Assembly: GCA_905236275.1 (NCBI GenBank)
Contig: CAJOPI010000196.1
Coordinates: 1-11,278, forward strand
Direction of reading: 5' to 3'
Origin: an uncultured Lachnospiraceae bacterium
Lineage (GTDB): Bacteria; Bacillota; Clostridia; Lachnospirales; Lachnospiraceae
DNA length: 11,278 bases
The position numbers were made by a program, and so were the translations under genes. The notes beneath the pieces are model-generated. The model was given only the letters and a program-made list of their open reading frames with translations. It was not told the DNA's origin and did not search any database. Shown piece by piece: positions 1 through 7,325 of this stretch. Positions within the stretch are counted from its first letter, which is position 1. The number at the start of each line of letters is the position of its first letter.

Positions 1-940
1 ATCTTGAAGTTACATTGATATTTGTGAAATTTCCACTGAGCACGATTTCCGGCTCCGAACCGTCAAGATTCATGCGCTTTAAGGCAAGCTCGGAAAGCTC
101 GGTGGAATTTTTCTGATAATAGATTTTATCATCTGCAGCAACGTTGAAGCAGTCTATGCGGTCGTCGGTCAGGATTTCCTCGTCACCATTGGGGAAAGAC
201 CTTCGGCAAAGCTTGTAGTTTTCGGAAGGATTCATGTAATAAACATAGCCGGCGGATATTATGGGATTCCAGAAGCTTCCCTCTATGACTGATGCATCGG
301 TATTTGTCGTGGTTGAGAAGGCATGGAGATTGTGGTCTTTTTTCTGACCGGCATAATATATCTGACCGTTGGAAATGTTAGCCGGAACTACCGGTTCTTC
401 ACTCAGAAGGTTTTTGCCTTTGTTCTGAATCACGATGCTGTAAAGACCTATGCCTGAATCAGCAGGGTCGCCGTTTTCTTTTGTGGCAAAATATTCATAA
501 TAGAGGGTGTTGTCTGCAAGGCAGATATAGTTAACGGGAGCTTTCTGCATACAGTAAGAGCCTGTGCCCTTAAGACTGCATCGGTAGATTCCCATGTTGC
601 GTCCGAGGAAGGAAAGCGCATCAGTGTTGTTATCGCTCCGCTCGTAGTAATAGATGTATTTTCCGGCAACATTTATAAAGCAAACATCATGATTGACAAG
701 CATTTTTGCATCCGATTCATCCGGATTCATGACGTAGAGCGCACCGTTGTCATTTCCGTTTGCAAAATAAACCTTTCCGTTAACCTCTGTGAAAAGTCCC
801 TTATTTAAGATGTTTCCGGCTGTGTTGCCCAGTGTTCCTGCCGGATTTTCGGGTATTCGGGAAAAAACTACGACGAGAACCATTATCAGCACTATGACTG
901 CGATAATGGATGCTAATGTGATGGTATTCTTTGACTTCAT
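1..940 (-). CDS. Membrane-anchored DUF5050-type beta-propeller-like protein, partial (C-terminus outside window)
   Basis: The reading frame is open from an ATG at 940 down to the left edge, giving 313 residues without a stop. The N-terminus (MKSKNTITLASII...) has a short basic head, then one hydrophobic helix at about residues 7-27, then a polar linker; this predicts a single-pass protein with its body outside the cell. The rest is a series of short beta-rich units with recurring GKVYF, GKYIYYYE, NTLYYEY, GQIYYAG, GYVYYMN and DKIYYQ strands, and with LYVMNPD or LKRMNLDGSE turns. This is the pattern of DUF5050, a family of propeller-like repeats common in Clostridia whose function is unknown. 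The start is supported by an AGGGGG ribosome binding site at 951-956, about ten bases upstream of the ATG. It is transcribed away from pheA. A ligand- or wall-binding role is only a guess. Family assignment is fairly sure; function is unknown. Confidence 0.8.
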   Translation of the reverse strand, partial: MKSKNTITLASIIAVIVLIMVLVVVFSRIPENPAGTLGNTAGNILNKGLFTEVNGKVYFANGNDNGALYVMNPDESDAKMLVNHDVCFINVAGKYIYYYERSDNNTDALSFLGRNMGIYRCSLKGTGSYCMQKAPVNYICLADNTLYYEYFATKENGDPADSGIGLYSIVIQNKGKNLLSEEPVVPANISNGQIYYAGQKKDHNLHAFSTTTNTDASVIEGSFWNPIISAGYVYYMNPSENYKLCRRSFPNGDEEILTDDRIDCFNVAADDKIYYQKNSTELSELALKRMNLDGSEPEIVLSGNFTNINVTSR

Positions 941-965
941 ATTTTTTTATCCCCCTGCTGATTAC

Positions 966-994
966 ATTATAAGCCTTGCAAAATCTGTTTTCAA
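966..994 (-). promoter_or_regulatory. Sigma-70 promoter for the DUF5050 gene
   Basis: Read on the minus strand, TTGAAA (994-989) is followed after exactly 17 bases by a perfect TATAAT (971-966). Transcription would start near 959 and give a leader of about 20 bases before the ATG at 940, with the AGGGGG ribosome binding site inside it. This is the best promoter match I found in the window. Confidence 0.7.
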
Positions 995-1023
995 TTGTGT
1001 TTTGCAATTGTATGTATTAAAAT
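995..1023 (+). promoter_or_regulatory. Possible sigma-70 promoter for pheA
   Basis: TTGTGT (995-1000) and TAAAAT (1018-1023) are separated by 17 bases, 27 bases before the pheA ATG. The match is moderate. Its -35 box lies directly next to the -35 box of the opposing DUF5050 promoter, so the two promoters would sit back to back. Two copies of CAATTG (992-997 and 1005-1010), seven bases apart, cover this junction and could be an operator, but no regulator is recognised. Confidence 0.35.
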
Positions 1024-1040
1024 GAGATAAGATTATTTTT

Positions 1041-1045
1041 GGAGG
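1041..1045 (+). promoter_or_regulatory. Ribosome binding site that fixes the pheA start
   Basis: GGAGG lies five bases before the ATG at 1051. An in-frame TTG at 1039 overlaps this site and would place the Shine-Dalgarno sequence inside the gene, so ATG 1051 is the real start. Confidence 0.85.
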
Positions 1046-1050
1046 TCGGT

Positions 1051-2178
1051 ATGGGACTTGAAGAATACAGAAATGAAATAGACAGGATTGATGCGGAGAT
1101 TGTGCGCCTTTATGAAGAAAGAATGGAGGTCTCGGAAAAGGTTGCGCTTGACAAGATTCAGAGCGGCAAAAATGTTTACGACCCCGAGCGTGAAAAGGCA
1201 AAGCTGGAAGCAATCAGGAACATGACAAAAAATGAGTTCAACTCCTTTGGTGCCGTTGAACTTTTTTCGGAAATTATGGCGATGAGCAGAAAAAGGCAGT
1301 ACGCGCTTCTTGAAGAAAAGGGCGCAAAGAGGAAACTGCCTTTTATTGCTATAGACGAGCTTGATAAAAAAGATGCAAGAGTTGTATTTCAGGGAATTAA
1401 CGGTGCCTACTCCGAAGCGGCAATGATAGCTTTTTTCGGAGAAGAGGTCAATGCACATTCGGTAAAGAGCTTCAGGGATGCAATGAGGTCGATTGACGAA
1501 GGAACTGCTGATTATGCGGTACTTCCGATAGAAAATTCCTCGGCGGGGATAGTAAGTGCCAACTATGACCTTTTAACCGAATTTGAAAATTATATAGTCG
1601 GAGAACAGATAATAGCCATAGATAACTGTCTTTTGGGTCTTCCTGGAACAAAGCTTTCGGATATAAAGACTGTCTATTCGCATCCGCAGGCACTTATGCA
1701 GTGTGAAGACTTCCTTTCGGAACATGATTCATGGAAGGAGATAAGTTATGCAAATACTGCAATGGCAGCCAAGAAGATACGTGATGATAACGACAGGTCT
1801 CAGGCGGCAATAGCCGGAGCAAGGGCCGCAAAGGTTTACGGTCTTGAAGTGCTTATGGACAACATAAACAAGAGCGACGGCAATTCCACAAGATTTATAA
1901 TAGTCACGAATCAAAAGGTCTTTGTAAGGAATGCGGAGAAGATAAGCATCTGTCTGGAAATACCCCACAAGAGCGGTTCGCTTTATAGCCTGCTTTCTCA
2001 TATCATTTATAACGGGCTGAACATGACGAAGATAGAGAGCCGTCCCATCAAGGACAGACCCTGGGAATATCGTTTCTTTATTGATTTTTGCGGAAATCTC
2101 GCAGAACCGGCTGTAAGAAACGCACTTCGGGGAATAAGGGAGGAATCTGTCAATATGAGGATTTTGGGAAATTATTGA
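1051..2178 (+). CDS. pheA: Bifunctional chorismate mutase / prephenate dehydratase (P-protein)
   Basis: This 375-residue protein converts chorismate to prephenate and then to phenylpyruvate, the branch leading to phenylalanine, in the cytoplasm. Residues 1 to about 90 form an AroQ-type chorismate mutase helical domain (YRNEIDRIDAEIVRLYEER, with a K...YDPEREK segment). A prephenate dehydratase domain covers about 108-290: NGAYSEAA, PIENSSAGIV, YSHPQALMQC, and the catalytic Thr-Arg-Phe triad at T280-R281-F282. An ACT domain covers about 298-375 with HKSGSLY and the ESRP motif at 329-332, the two sites that bind phenylalanine, so feedback inhibition by Phe is likely. Length and domain order match the fused P-protein of Proteobacteria and many Clostridia, unlike the separate Bacillus enzyme. 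No attenuator peptide is visible upstream. The next gene starts 24 bases downstream, suggesting cotranscription although its function is unrelated. Identification is secure. Confidence 0.95.
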   Translation: MGLEEYRNEIDRIDAEIVRLYEERMEVSEKVALDKIQSGKNVYDPEREKAKLEAIRNMTKNEFNSFGAVELFSEIMAMSRKRQYALLEEKGAKRKLPFIAIDELDKKDARVVFQGINGAYSEAAMIAFFGEEVNAHSVKSFRDAMRSIDEGTADYAVLPIENSSAGIVSANYDLLTEFENYIVGEQIIAIDNCLLGLPGTKLSDIKTVYSHPQALMQCEDFLSEHDSWKEISYANTAMAAKKIRDDNDRSQAAIAGARAAKVYGLEVLMDNINKSDGNSTRFIIVTNQKVFVRNAEKISICLEIPHKSGSLYSLLSHIIYNGLNMTKIESRPIKDRPWEYRFFIDFCGNLAEPAVRNALRGIREESVNMRILGNY

Positions 2179-2202
2179 GAATCTGAGAGAAAAGGATCTT
2201 TT

Positions 2203-3513
2203 ATGAGAACTGATGAGCTTATACTATACAGAGAATTTGACTATATCGGGCTTTTTGAGAAGATAACAGAGATCTATAATAAATGCACAAAGCGAAATCC
2301 CGAGAATGATCTGGAGAAAATGACGCGTGATGCGGCAGAGGCGGCGGGAGAGCTCACAGAACTTGCCGGAAGCTACGGCTTCGAGGGGAATCTCTGGCAC
2401 TGTTTTCTGACGCTTTTTTTGGTAAGCTCCGAGAATGCCTTCAGCGTTGCAAGCGAAAAGAAGGACGGTATCGGCGGCAGCCTGAACGAAATCGCAAAAC
2501 ATGATTTTGGGATGTTCATGGAGGCCTTCAGCTGGGAGCTTGAAAGGATTGATAAATATCTTGCAATAAGGGCATTTGAATTTACAAGGGATTATAAGGG
2601 TTCCGGTACGGACGGAAGCCTTTTTAACAGGCGTATCCTTGAAAGGATATGTGAAACGGCCGTAAAACTCGAAGCTGCCTCTGACAGTGAAGAGTTCCTG
2701 AAGATAATGAGCGGTTTTTACAGGGATTACGGAGTTGGAAAATTCGGACTTCACAAGGCTTTCAGGATCGAAGAGGACGGGAATGGCAAGCCTCTGATAG
2801 TCCCGATAACAAGGGTTAAGCATGTTGACCTTGATGACCTTATCGGGATAGAGCTTCAGAAAAAGCAGCTTACGGACAATACGGAAGCATTTCTGGCAGG
2901 GCGTAGAGCCAATAACGTGCTTATGTTCGGAGATGCGGGTACAGGTAAATCCTCTTCGATAAAGGGTATCCTGAACAGGTATTTTCCGGATGGCTTAAGG
3001 ATGATCGAGATTTACCGGCATCAGTTTAAGAGCATAAATGACATAATAGCTCAGATAAAGAACAGGAATTACAAATTCATCATTTATATGGATGACCTTT
3101 CCTTCGAGGATGAGGAAACGGAATACAAGTATCTGAAGGCGGTCATTGAGGGCGGACTTGAAAAGAAGCCCGATAATGTGCTCATTTATGCAAGCTCCAA
3201 CAGGCGGCATCTTGTTCACGAAAACTTCTCCGACAAGATGAATATCAGTAAGGATGACGACCTTCATGCCAGCGATACGGTTCAGGAAAAACTGTCGCTT
3301 TCAGCAAGATTTGGTGTAAAGATTTATTTCGGCAGACCGGGTAAAAAGGAATTCGACGAAATAGTCAGGTCCATTGCGGAGAGAAACGGACTTAAGATGG
3401 ATGAAAAGGAGCTTTTGGCAGAGGCTAACAAATGGGAGCTTAGAAACGGCGGGATGAGCGGAAGAGTCGCGGAACAGTTTATTGATTACTGCTTAGGAAC
3501 TGTTCATAAATAA
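2203..3513 (+). CDS. DUF815-family AAA-type ATPase
   Basis: The product is 436 residues. The N-terminal half (about 1-200) is a mainly helical region I do not recognise. The C-terminal half is the DUF815 ATPase domain: FGDAGTGKSSS with the Walker A motif at residues 243-250 (K249), FIIYMDDLSFED with Walker B D297-D298, the family motif EGGLEKKPDNVLIYASSNRRHL, and a later SLSARFG stretch that probably holds the arginine finger. DUF815 proteins are widespread, predicted ATPases without a settled role. The ATG at 2203 is preceded by AAAGGA (2191-2196), six bases away. The last codons and the stop at 3511-3513 lie inside a palindromic element, so the C-terminal residues GTVHK are encoded by the left arm of that element. 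No membrane segment is visible. The substrate is unknown; the family call is firm. Confidence 0.88.
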   Translation: MRTDELILYREFDYIGLFEKITEIYNKCTKRNPENDLEKMTRDAAEAAGELTELAGSYGFEGNLWHCFLTLFLVSSENAFSVASEKKDGIGGSLNEIAKHDFGMFMEAFSWELERIDKYLAIRAFEFTRDYKGSGTDGSLFNRRILERICETAVKLEAASDSEEFLKIMSGFYRDYGVGKFGLHKAFRIEEDGNGKPLIVPITRVKHVDLDDLIGIELQKKQLTDNTEAFLAGRRANNVLMFGDAGTGKSSSIKGILNRYFPDGLRMIEIYRHQFKSINDIIAQIKNRNYKFIIYMDDLSFEDEETEYKYLKAVIEGGLEKKPDNVLIYASSNRRHLVHENFSDKMNISKDDDLHASDTVQEKLSLSARFGVKIYFGRPGKKEFDEIVRSIAERNGLKMDEKELLAEANKWELRNGGMSGRVAEQFIDYCLGTVHK

Positions 3514-3563
3514 ATTGAGCAATTTTCGCAAGAAAATGCTCAAGTTATTTTGTAACAGTTCCT
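3495..3563. repeat. Small palindromic repeat element (MITE-like), possible bidirectional terminator
   Basis: This is an imperfect 69-base inverted repeat. Outer arms are GGAACTGTT (3496-3504) and AACAGTTCC (3554-3562), followed inward by AAATAA (3508-3513) with TTATTT (3545-3550), TTGAGCA (3515-3521) with TGCTCAA (3537-3543), a bulged A at 3522, TTTTC (3523-3527) with GAAAA (3532-3536), and a GCAA loop (3528-3531). About 27 base pairs can form. TTA occurs on both sides (3493-3495 and 3563-3565), as expected for a short target duplication. The U-rich bases after the inner stem (GTTATTTTGT) also make it a plausible terminator or mRNA-stabilising hairpin. Whether it is a repeated genomic element cannot be told from one copy. 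Confidence 0.6.
3515..3551 (+). terminator. Candidate rho-independent terminator/attenuator within the palindrome
   Basis: The inner hairpin (TTGAGCA-A-TTTTC, GCAA loop, GAAAA-TGCTCAA) is followed by GTTATTTT. The stem is AT-rich and the T-run is interrupted, so termination is probably partial. It lies between the DUF815 gene and the Ppx-like gene and could separate the two transcription units or tune readthrough into the polyphosphate genes. Confidence 0.45.
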
Positions 3564-3603
3564 TAGGTACTGCCGGTAAATAAATTTATGTGGGGCAAGG
3601 TTT

Positions 3604-5148
3604 ATGGGGATTAAAACATTTGCGGCAATCGATGTGGGTTCTTATGAAGTGAGCATGAAAATCTTCGAGCTTTCGAAGAAGAACGGGGTTCATGAAATTG
3701 ATTACATTAGGCACAGGATCGATCTGGGTACGGAGACCTACAATACAGGTCATATAAGCTATGAGCGCATGGACGAGCTTTGTGAGCTTCTTAATGGCTA
3801 TACCCAGATAATGGAAACCTACAGGGTCGATGATTATAAGGCTTACGGAACCTCTGCGATAAGGGAAACCGTAAATACAAAGGTTGTGACAGACCAGATA
3901 AAGCTGAGGACGGGATTGAACGTGAGCGTTCTCAGTAATTCGGAGCAGCGTTTTCTGGACTATAAATCCATTGCCTTAAAGAGTAAGTATTTTTCGAATA
4001 TCATAGACTGCGGAACGGCGATAATAGATATCGGAGGCGGAAGCACGCAGGTCTCTCTTTTTGCGGATTCCAAGCTTGTCTGTACGGTAAATCTTCCCCT
4101 TGGTATCCTTAAGCTGCGTTCGAAGCTGAATGTCCTGCAGCCGGGGCACCTTGAATACGAGGAGATTTTATCGGAGCTTATAGACAACGAGATTCATAAT
4201 TTCAGGAAAATCTATCTTTCACAGATAAATATCAGGAATATCATAGTTGTTGATGATTATTTATCGCAGATTGCCCTGAATGTTGCCAAGGCAAAGGATA
4301 CGGTCTATGTAACAGGCACCGAGTTTTTAGAACTGGTTGAAACGCTGAGAAAGATGCCGCAGGAGGAGGCTGCGAAGAAATTCGGCATACAGAGGGAAAA
4401 TGCAGCCCTGCTTATGCCATCGGCTGTACTTGTGCGCAATTTCATAAGGGTTACGGCAGCGGAGAAGCTGTGGATACCGGGGGTTTCGCTTGCGGACGGC
4501 ATAGCATATGATTATGCCGAAAGAAACAAGATAATCGTTTCAAATCATGATTTTACAAGGGATATCATTTCCTGTGCGAATAATATTTCCGCGAGATATA
4601 AGGGCAGTCAGAGCGTCGGAGAGGAGCTTGTGGCGGGAGCACTTGCGATTTTTGATGCGATGAAGAAGCTGCATGGGCTGAACAAGCGGGAGAGGCTTCT
4701 GCTTGAGCTTGCGGCGAGACTGCATGATGTGGGCTGCTATGTCTCGCTGTCGGCACCGGCGGAGAGCTCCTACAGCATAATCATGGGAACGGAGATTAGC
4801 GGTATATCCCATCTTGAAAGGCTTATCATAGCGACGGTTGTATATAATGCCTATCCAAAAGAGGTTAACTACGACGATTTCAATGAGACGGAGTTCAATG
4901 AAAAGGTATTCCTGACGGTTACCAAGCTGACGGCTATTTTGAGGGTGGCTTCGGGAATGGCAAGGAGCCCCAGAAAGAAATACAGGAGCGTCAAGGCGCA
5001 GCTCAGGGAAAAGGAGCTGGTGCTTACGGTCGAGAGTGATTCGAGTCTGACGCTCGAAAAGGGATTTTTCTTAGAACAGTCCCTCCTCTTTGAAGAAGTG
5101 TTCGGAATCCGTCCTGTTCTCAGGGAAAAGAAGGGAGTGAGATTTTAG
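3604..5148 (+). CDS. ppx: Ppx/GppA-family protein with C-terminal HD-like domain (exopolyphosphatase-like)
   Basis: The product is 514 residues, the usual length for a two-part exopolyphosphatase. Family members remove terminal phosphate from polyphosphate or hydrolyse pppGpp. The actin-like ASKHA core (about 1-300) shows the first phosphate loop AAIDVGSYEVSMKIFE near the N-terminus, YGTSAIRE, and the second phosphate loop DIGGGS at 142-147. The C-terminal part (about 315-514) has the HD-domain helix pattern, with RLLLELAARLHDVG and H374-D375. Two oddities stand out. In LSNSEQRF the second Glu of the usual SGxEEA motif, the catalytic residue in E. coli PPX as I recall it, is Gln115. The HxxH-like stretch usual after HDxG is replaced by APAESSY. 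Enzyme activity is therefore uncertain. The ATG at 3604 has only a weak ribosome site (GGGG at 3592-3595, AAGG at 3597-3600). Its stop overlaps the ppk start by one base, which points strongly to a polyphosphate role. Confidence 0.85.
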   Translation: MGIKTFAAIDVGSYEVSMKIFELSKKNGVHEIDYIRHRIDLGTETYNTGHISYERMDELCELLNGYTQIMETYRVDDYKAYGTSAIRETVNTKVVTDQIKLRTGLNVSVLSNSEQRFLDYKSIALKSKYFSNIIDCGTAIIDIGGGSTQVSLFADSKLVCTVNLPLGILKLRSKLNVLQPGHLEYEEILSELIDNEIHNFRKIYLSQINIRNIIVVDDYLSQIALNVAKAKDTVYVTGTEFLELVETLRKMPQEEAAKKFGIQRENAALLMPSAVLVRNFIRVTAAEKLWIPGVSLADGIAYDYAERNKIIVSNHDFTRDIISCANNISARYKGSQSVGEELVAGALAIFDAMKKLHGLNKRERLLLELAARLHDVGCYVSLSAPAESSYSIIMGTEISGISHLERLIIATVVYNAYPKEVNYDDFNETEFNEKVFLTVTKLTAILRVASGMARSPRKKYRSVKAQLREKELVLTVESDSSLTLEKGFFLEQSLLFEEVFGIRPVLREKKGVRF

Positions 5149-7325
5149 TGGCATCTGAAAAGAATAAAGAGAAAAATATAGATTTCCGCGACAGCAGATA
5201 TTACATGAACCGCGAGCTTTCGTGGATGAAATTTAACGAAAGGGTACTCTGGGAGGCAAGAGATAAAAACCAGCTTCTTTTTGAGCGCATCAAGATGCTT
5301 TCCATAACCGCCTCGAATCTTGACGAGTTTTTCATGGTCAGGGTGGCATCTCTTAAAGATATGGTCAATGCTGACTACAAAAAGGTTGATATTGCGGGCA
5401 TGACGGCAACGGAACAGCTCAGTGCCCTGAGCCGCGTTACACATGAGTTTGTGGAGTCGCAGTATTCTACCTATAACCGTTCGCTGATACCGCTTCTTAA
5501 GCAGAATGGAATAACTATCGTCACGCATCATGAGGAGCTTAGCGAAAATCAGAGAAAATTCTGCGACAGGTTCTTTGAAGAGGAGGTTTATCCTGTTCTT
5601 ACTCCCATGGCGGTGGATTCCTCTAGACCTTTTCCGCTTGTCAGGAATAAGTCACTGAATATCGCAGCTCTTGTAAGCGCAAAGAAAACAGAGGACGGCA
5701 ACAAGCCTGATACGGATTTTGCAATGGTTCAGGTGCCTAACGTTCTTTCGAGACTTGTGGAGATACCGGGAGACGACGGCAACAAGAACTTTATACTTCT
5801 CGAAGAGATCATCGAGAGAAATATGGATAAGCTTTTCCTGAACTATGATATTGTCTGTTCGCATCCTTTCAGGGTTATGAGGAATGCGGACCTTACAATT
5901 GATGAGGATGAGGCGGAAGACCTCTTAAAAGAAATCGAAAGACAGCTTAAACGAAGGCAGTGGGGCGAGGTTATCAGGCTCGAGGTTGAAGACACCATGG
6001 ATCTGCGGCTTTTAGAGATCATCAGGAGCGAGGTTGGCGTAGGCGAGGATGATATTTATCATATCAACGGTCCCCTTGACCTGACTTTCCTTATGAAGAT
6101 GACGGGAATCGAGGGCTTTGACAGGCTCAGGGCTCCCAAATGGGTTCCGCAGAAGCCTAAATACATGAACGAGGAAGATGACATTTTCTCACAGATAAGG
6201 GATCATGACATACTTCTTTCGCATCCCTACGAGAGCTTTGAGCCGGTAACTGATTTTATCAGGAGTGCAGCGCGGGACAAGGATGTGCTTGCGATTAAGA
6301 TGACACTTTACCGCGTCAGCGGAAATTCGCCAATCATTGCGGCACTGGCGCAGGCGGCGGAAAACGGCAAGCAGGTTTCCGTTCTCGTGGAGCTGAAGGC
6401 AAGGTTTGATGAGGAGCACAATATTACATGGGCGAAGACCCTTGAAAAAGCAGGCTGTCACGTTATTTACGGACTTGTCGGACTGAAGACCCACTCTAAA
6501 ATCGCGCTGGTCGTGCGGCGTGAAGAAGAGGGAATACGGCGTTATGTTCATTTGGCTACGGGAAACTACAATGATTCGACAGCTAAACAGTACACTGACA
6601 TGGGACTTCTCACCTGCTCGGTGCCTGTCGGGGAGGACGCAACCGCCGTCTTCAATATGCTATCCGGATATTCGGAGCCGATTTCATGGAATAAGCTCAT
6701 TCTGGCTCCGCTCTGGCTTAAGGACAGATTTATCTATCTCATAGACCGCGAGGCGGAGAACGCAAGAAACGGACGTGAGGCACATATTATTGCGAAGATG
6801 AATTCGGTAAGTGACCCGGATATCATAGAGGCTCTTTACAGGGCTTCGGCAGCGGGGGTAAGGATTGAACTCATTGTCAGAGGAATCTGCTGCCTGAAGG
6901 TTGGGATACCGGGGGTTTCGGAGAATATTTCGGTGCGCTCGATAGTCGGCTATTTCCTTGAACACAGCAGGATTTTCTATTTCCTGAATGAAGGCAGGGA
7001 GGAGTTTTATATGGGCTCTGCGGACTGGATGCCCCGAAACTTAGACCGCAGGGTTGAAATCTGCTTCCCTGTGGAGAAGCCGGAATTAATGGAGGATTTA
7101 AGGCATTTCCTGCAGACAGAGCTTGATGATAACATAAAGGCTTCCGAACTGCAGCCGGACGGCTCTTATATAAGACCTTCGAAGCATGGACGGGCAAAGA
7201 TAAATTCACAGAAGCAGTTCGCGGTTGAAGCGGAAGAAAATGCAAAATTAAGAAAGGAACTTGTACCGGACAGGGTTTTTGTGCCGGAAACAAAATATGA
7301 TGATGAAAAAAGCAGCGATATTTGA
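5148..7325 (+). CDS. ppk: Polyphosphate kinase 1
   Basis: This 725-residue enzyme reversibly transfers the gamma-phosphate of ATP to a growing polyphosphate chain. The four usual domains can be followed: N domain from about residue 14 (YYMNRELSWMKFNERVL, then SNLDEFFMVRV), head domain about 120-335, C1 about 335-515 (FIRSAARDKDVLAIKMTLYR, ELKARFDEEHNI), and C2 about 515-690 (RGICCLKVGIPGVSENI, FYMGSADWMPRNLDRR). The phosphoenzyme histidine is H449 in LKTHSK, and the second conserved histidine is H606 in LEHSRIFYF; these match H435 and H592 of E. coli. The last 40 or so residues are a charged tail beyond the usual end and partly overlap the next gene. The start is GTG at 5148, with GGGAG at 5133-5137 and a TAGTG overlap with the preceding stop. 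Translation is probably coupled to the Ppx-like gene. Identification is secure. Confidence 0.96.
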   Translation: MASEKNKEKNIDFRDSRYYMNRELSWMKFNERVLWEARDKNQLLFERIKMLSITASNLDEFFMVRVASLKDMVNADYKKVDIAGMTATEQLSALSRVTHEFVESQYSTYNRSLIPLLKQNGITIVTHHEELSENQRKFCDRFFEEEVYPVLTPMAVDSSRPFPLVRNKSLNIAALVSAKKTEDGNKPDTDFAMVQVPNVLSRLVEIPGDDGNKNFILLEEIIERNMDKLFLNYDIVCSHPFRVMRNADLTIDEDEAEDLLKEIERQLKRRQWGEVIRLEVEDTMDLRLLEIIRSEVGVGEDDIYHINGPLDLTFLMKMTGIEGFDRLRAPKWVPQKPKYMNEEDDIFSQIRDHDILLSHPYESFEPVTDFIRSAARDKDVLAIKMTLYRVSGNSPIIAALAQAAENGKQVSVLVELKARFDEEHNITWAKTLEKAGCHVIYGLVGLKTHSKIALVVRREEEGIRRYVHLATGNYNDSTAKQYTDMGLLTCSVPVGEDATAVFNMLSGYSEPISWNKLILAPLWLKDRFIYLIDREAENARNGREAHIIAKMNSVSDPDIIEALYRASAAGVRIELIVRGICCLKVGIPGVSENISVRSIVGYFLEHSRIFYFLNEGREEFYMGSADWMPRNLDRRVEICFPVEKPELMEDLRHFLQTELDDNIKASELQPDGSYIRPSKHGRAKINSQKQFAVEAEENAKLRKELVPDRVFVPETKYDDEKSSDI

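Noticed and set aside
1039..1050. Upstream TTG start that would extend PheA by four residues
   Set aside because: It overlaps the GGAGG ribosome site, and ATG 1051 has correct spacing and begins the chorismate mutase domain naturally.
2224..2823. 199-codon minus-strand open frame
   Set aside because: It is antisense to the well-supported DUF815 gene, with no ribosome site or recognisable domain; it is a shadow of the coding strand.
3588..3614. Eight-codon open frame (MWGKVYGD) overlapping the Ppx-like start
   Set aside because: It has no ribosome binding site, and its length and sequence are what chance would give.
4472..4488. A 17-base sequence (GGATACCGGGGGTTTCG) shared with 6904-6920 in ppk
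   Set aside because: Both copies encode IPGVS in conserved protein segments; in Ppk1 this is a family motif, so the match is most likely coincidence rather than a DNA repeat.
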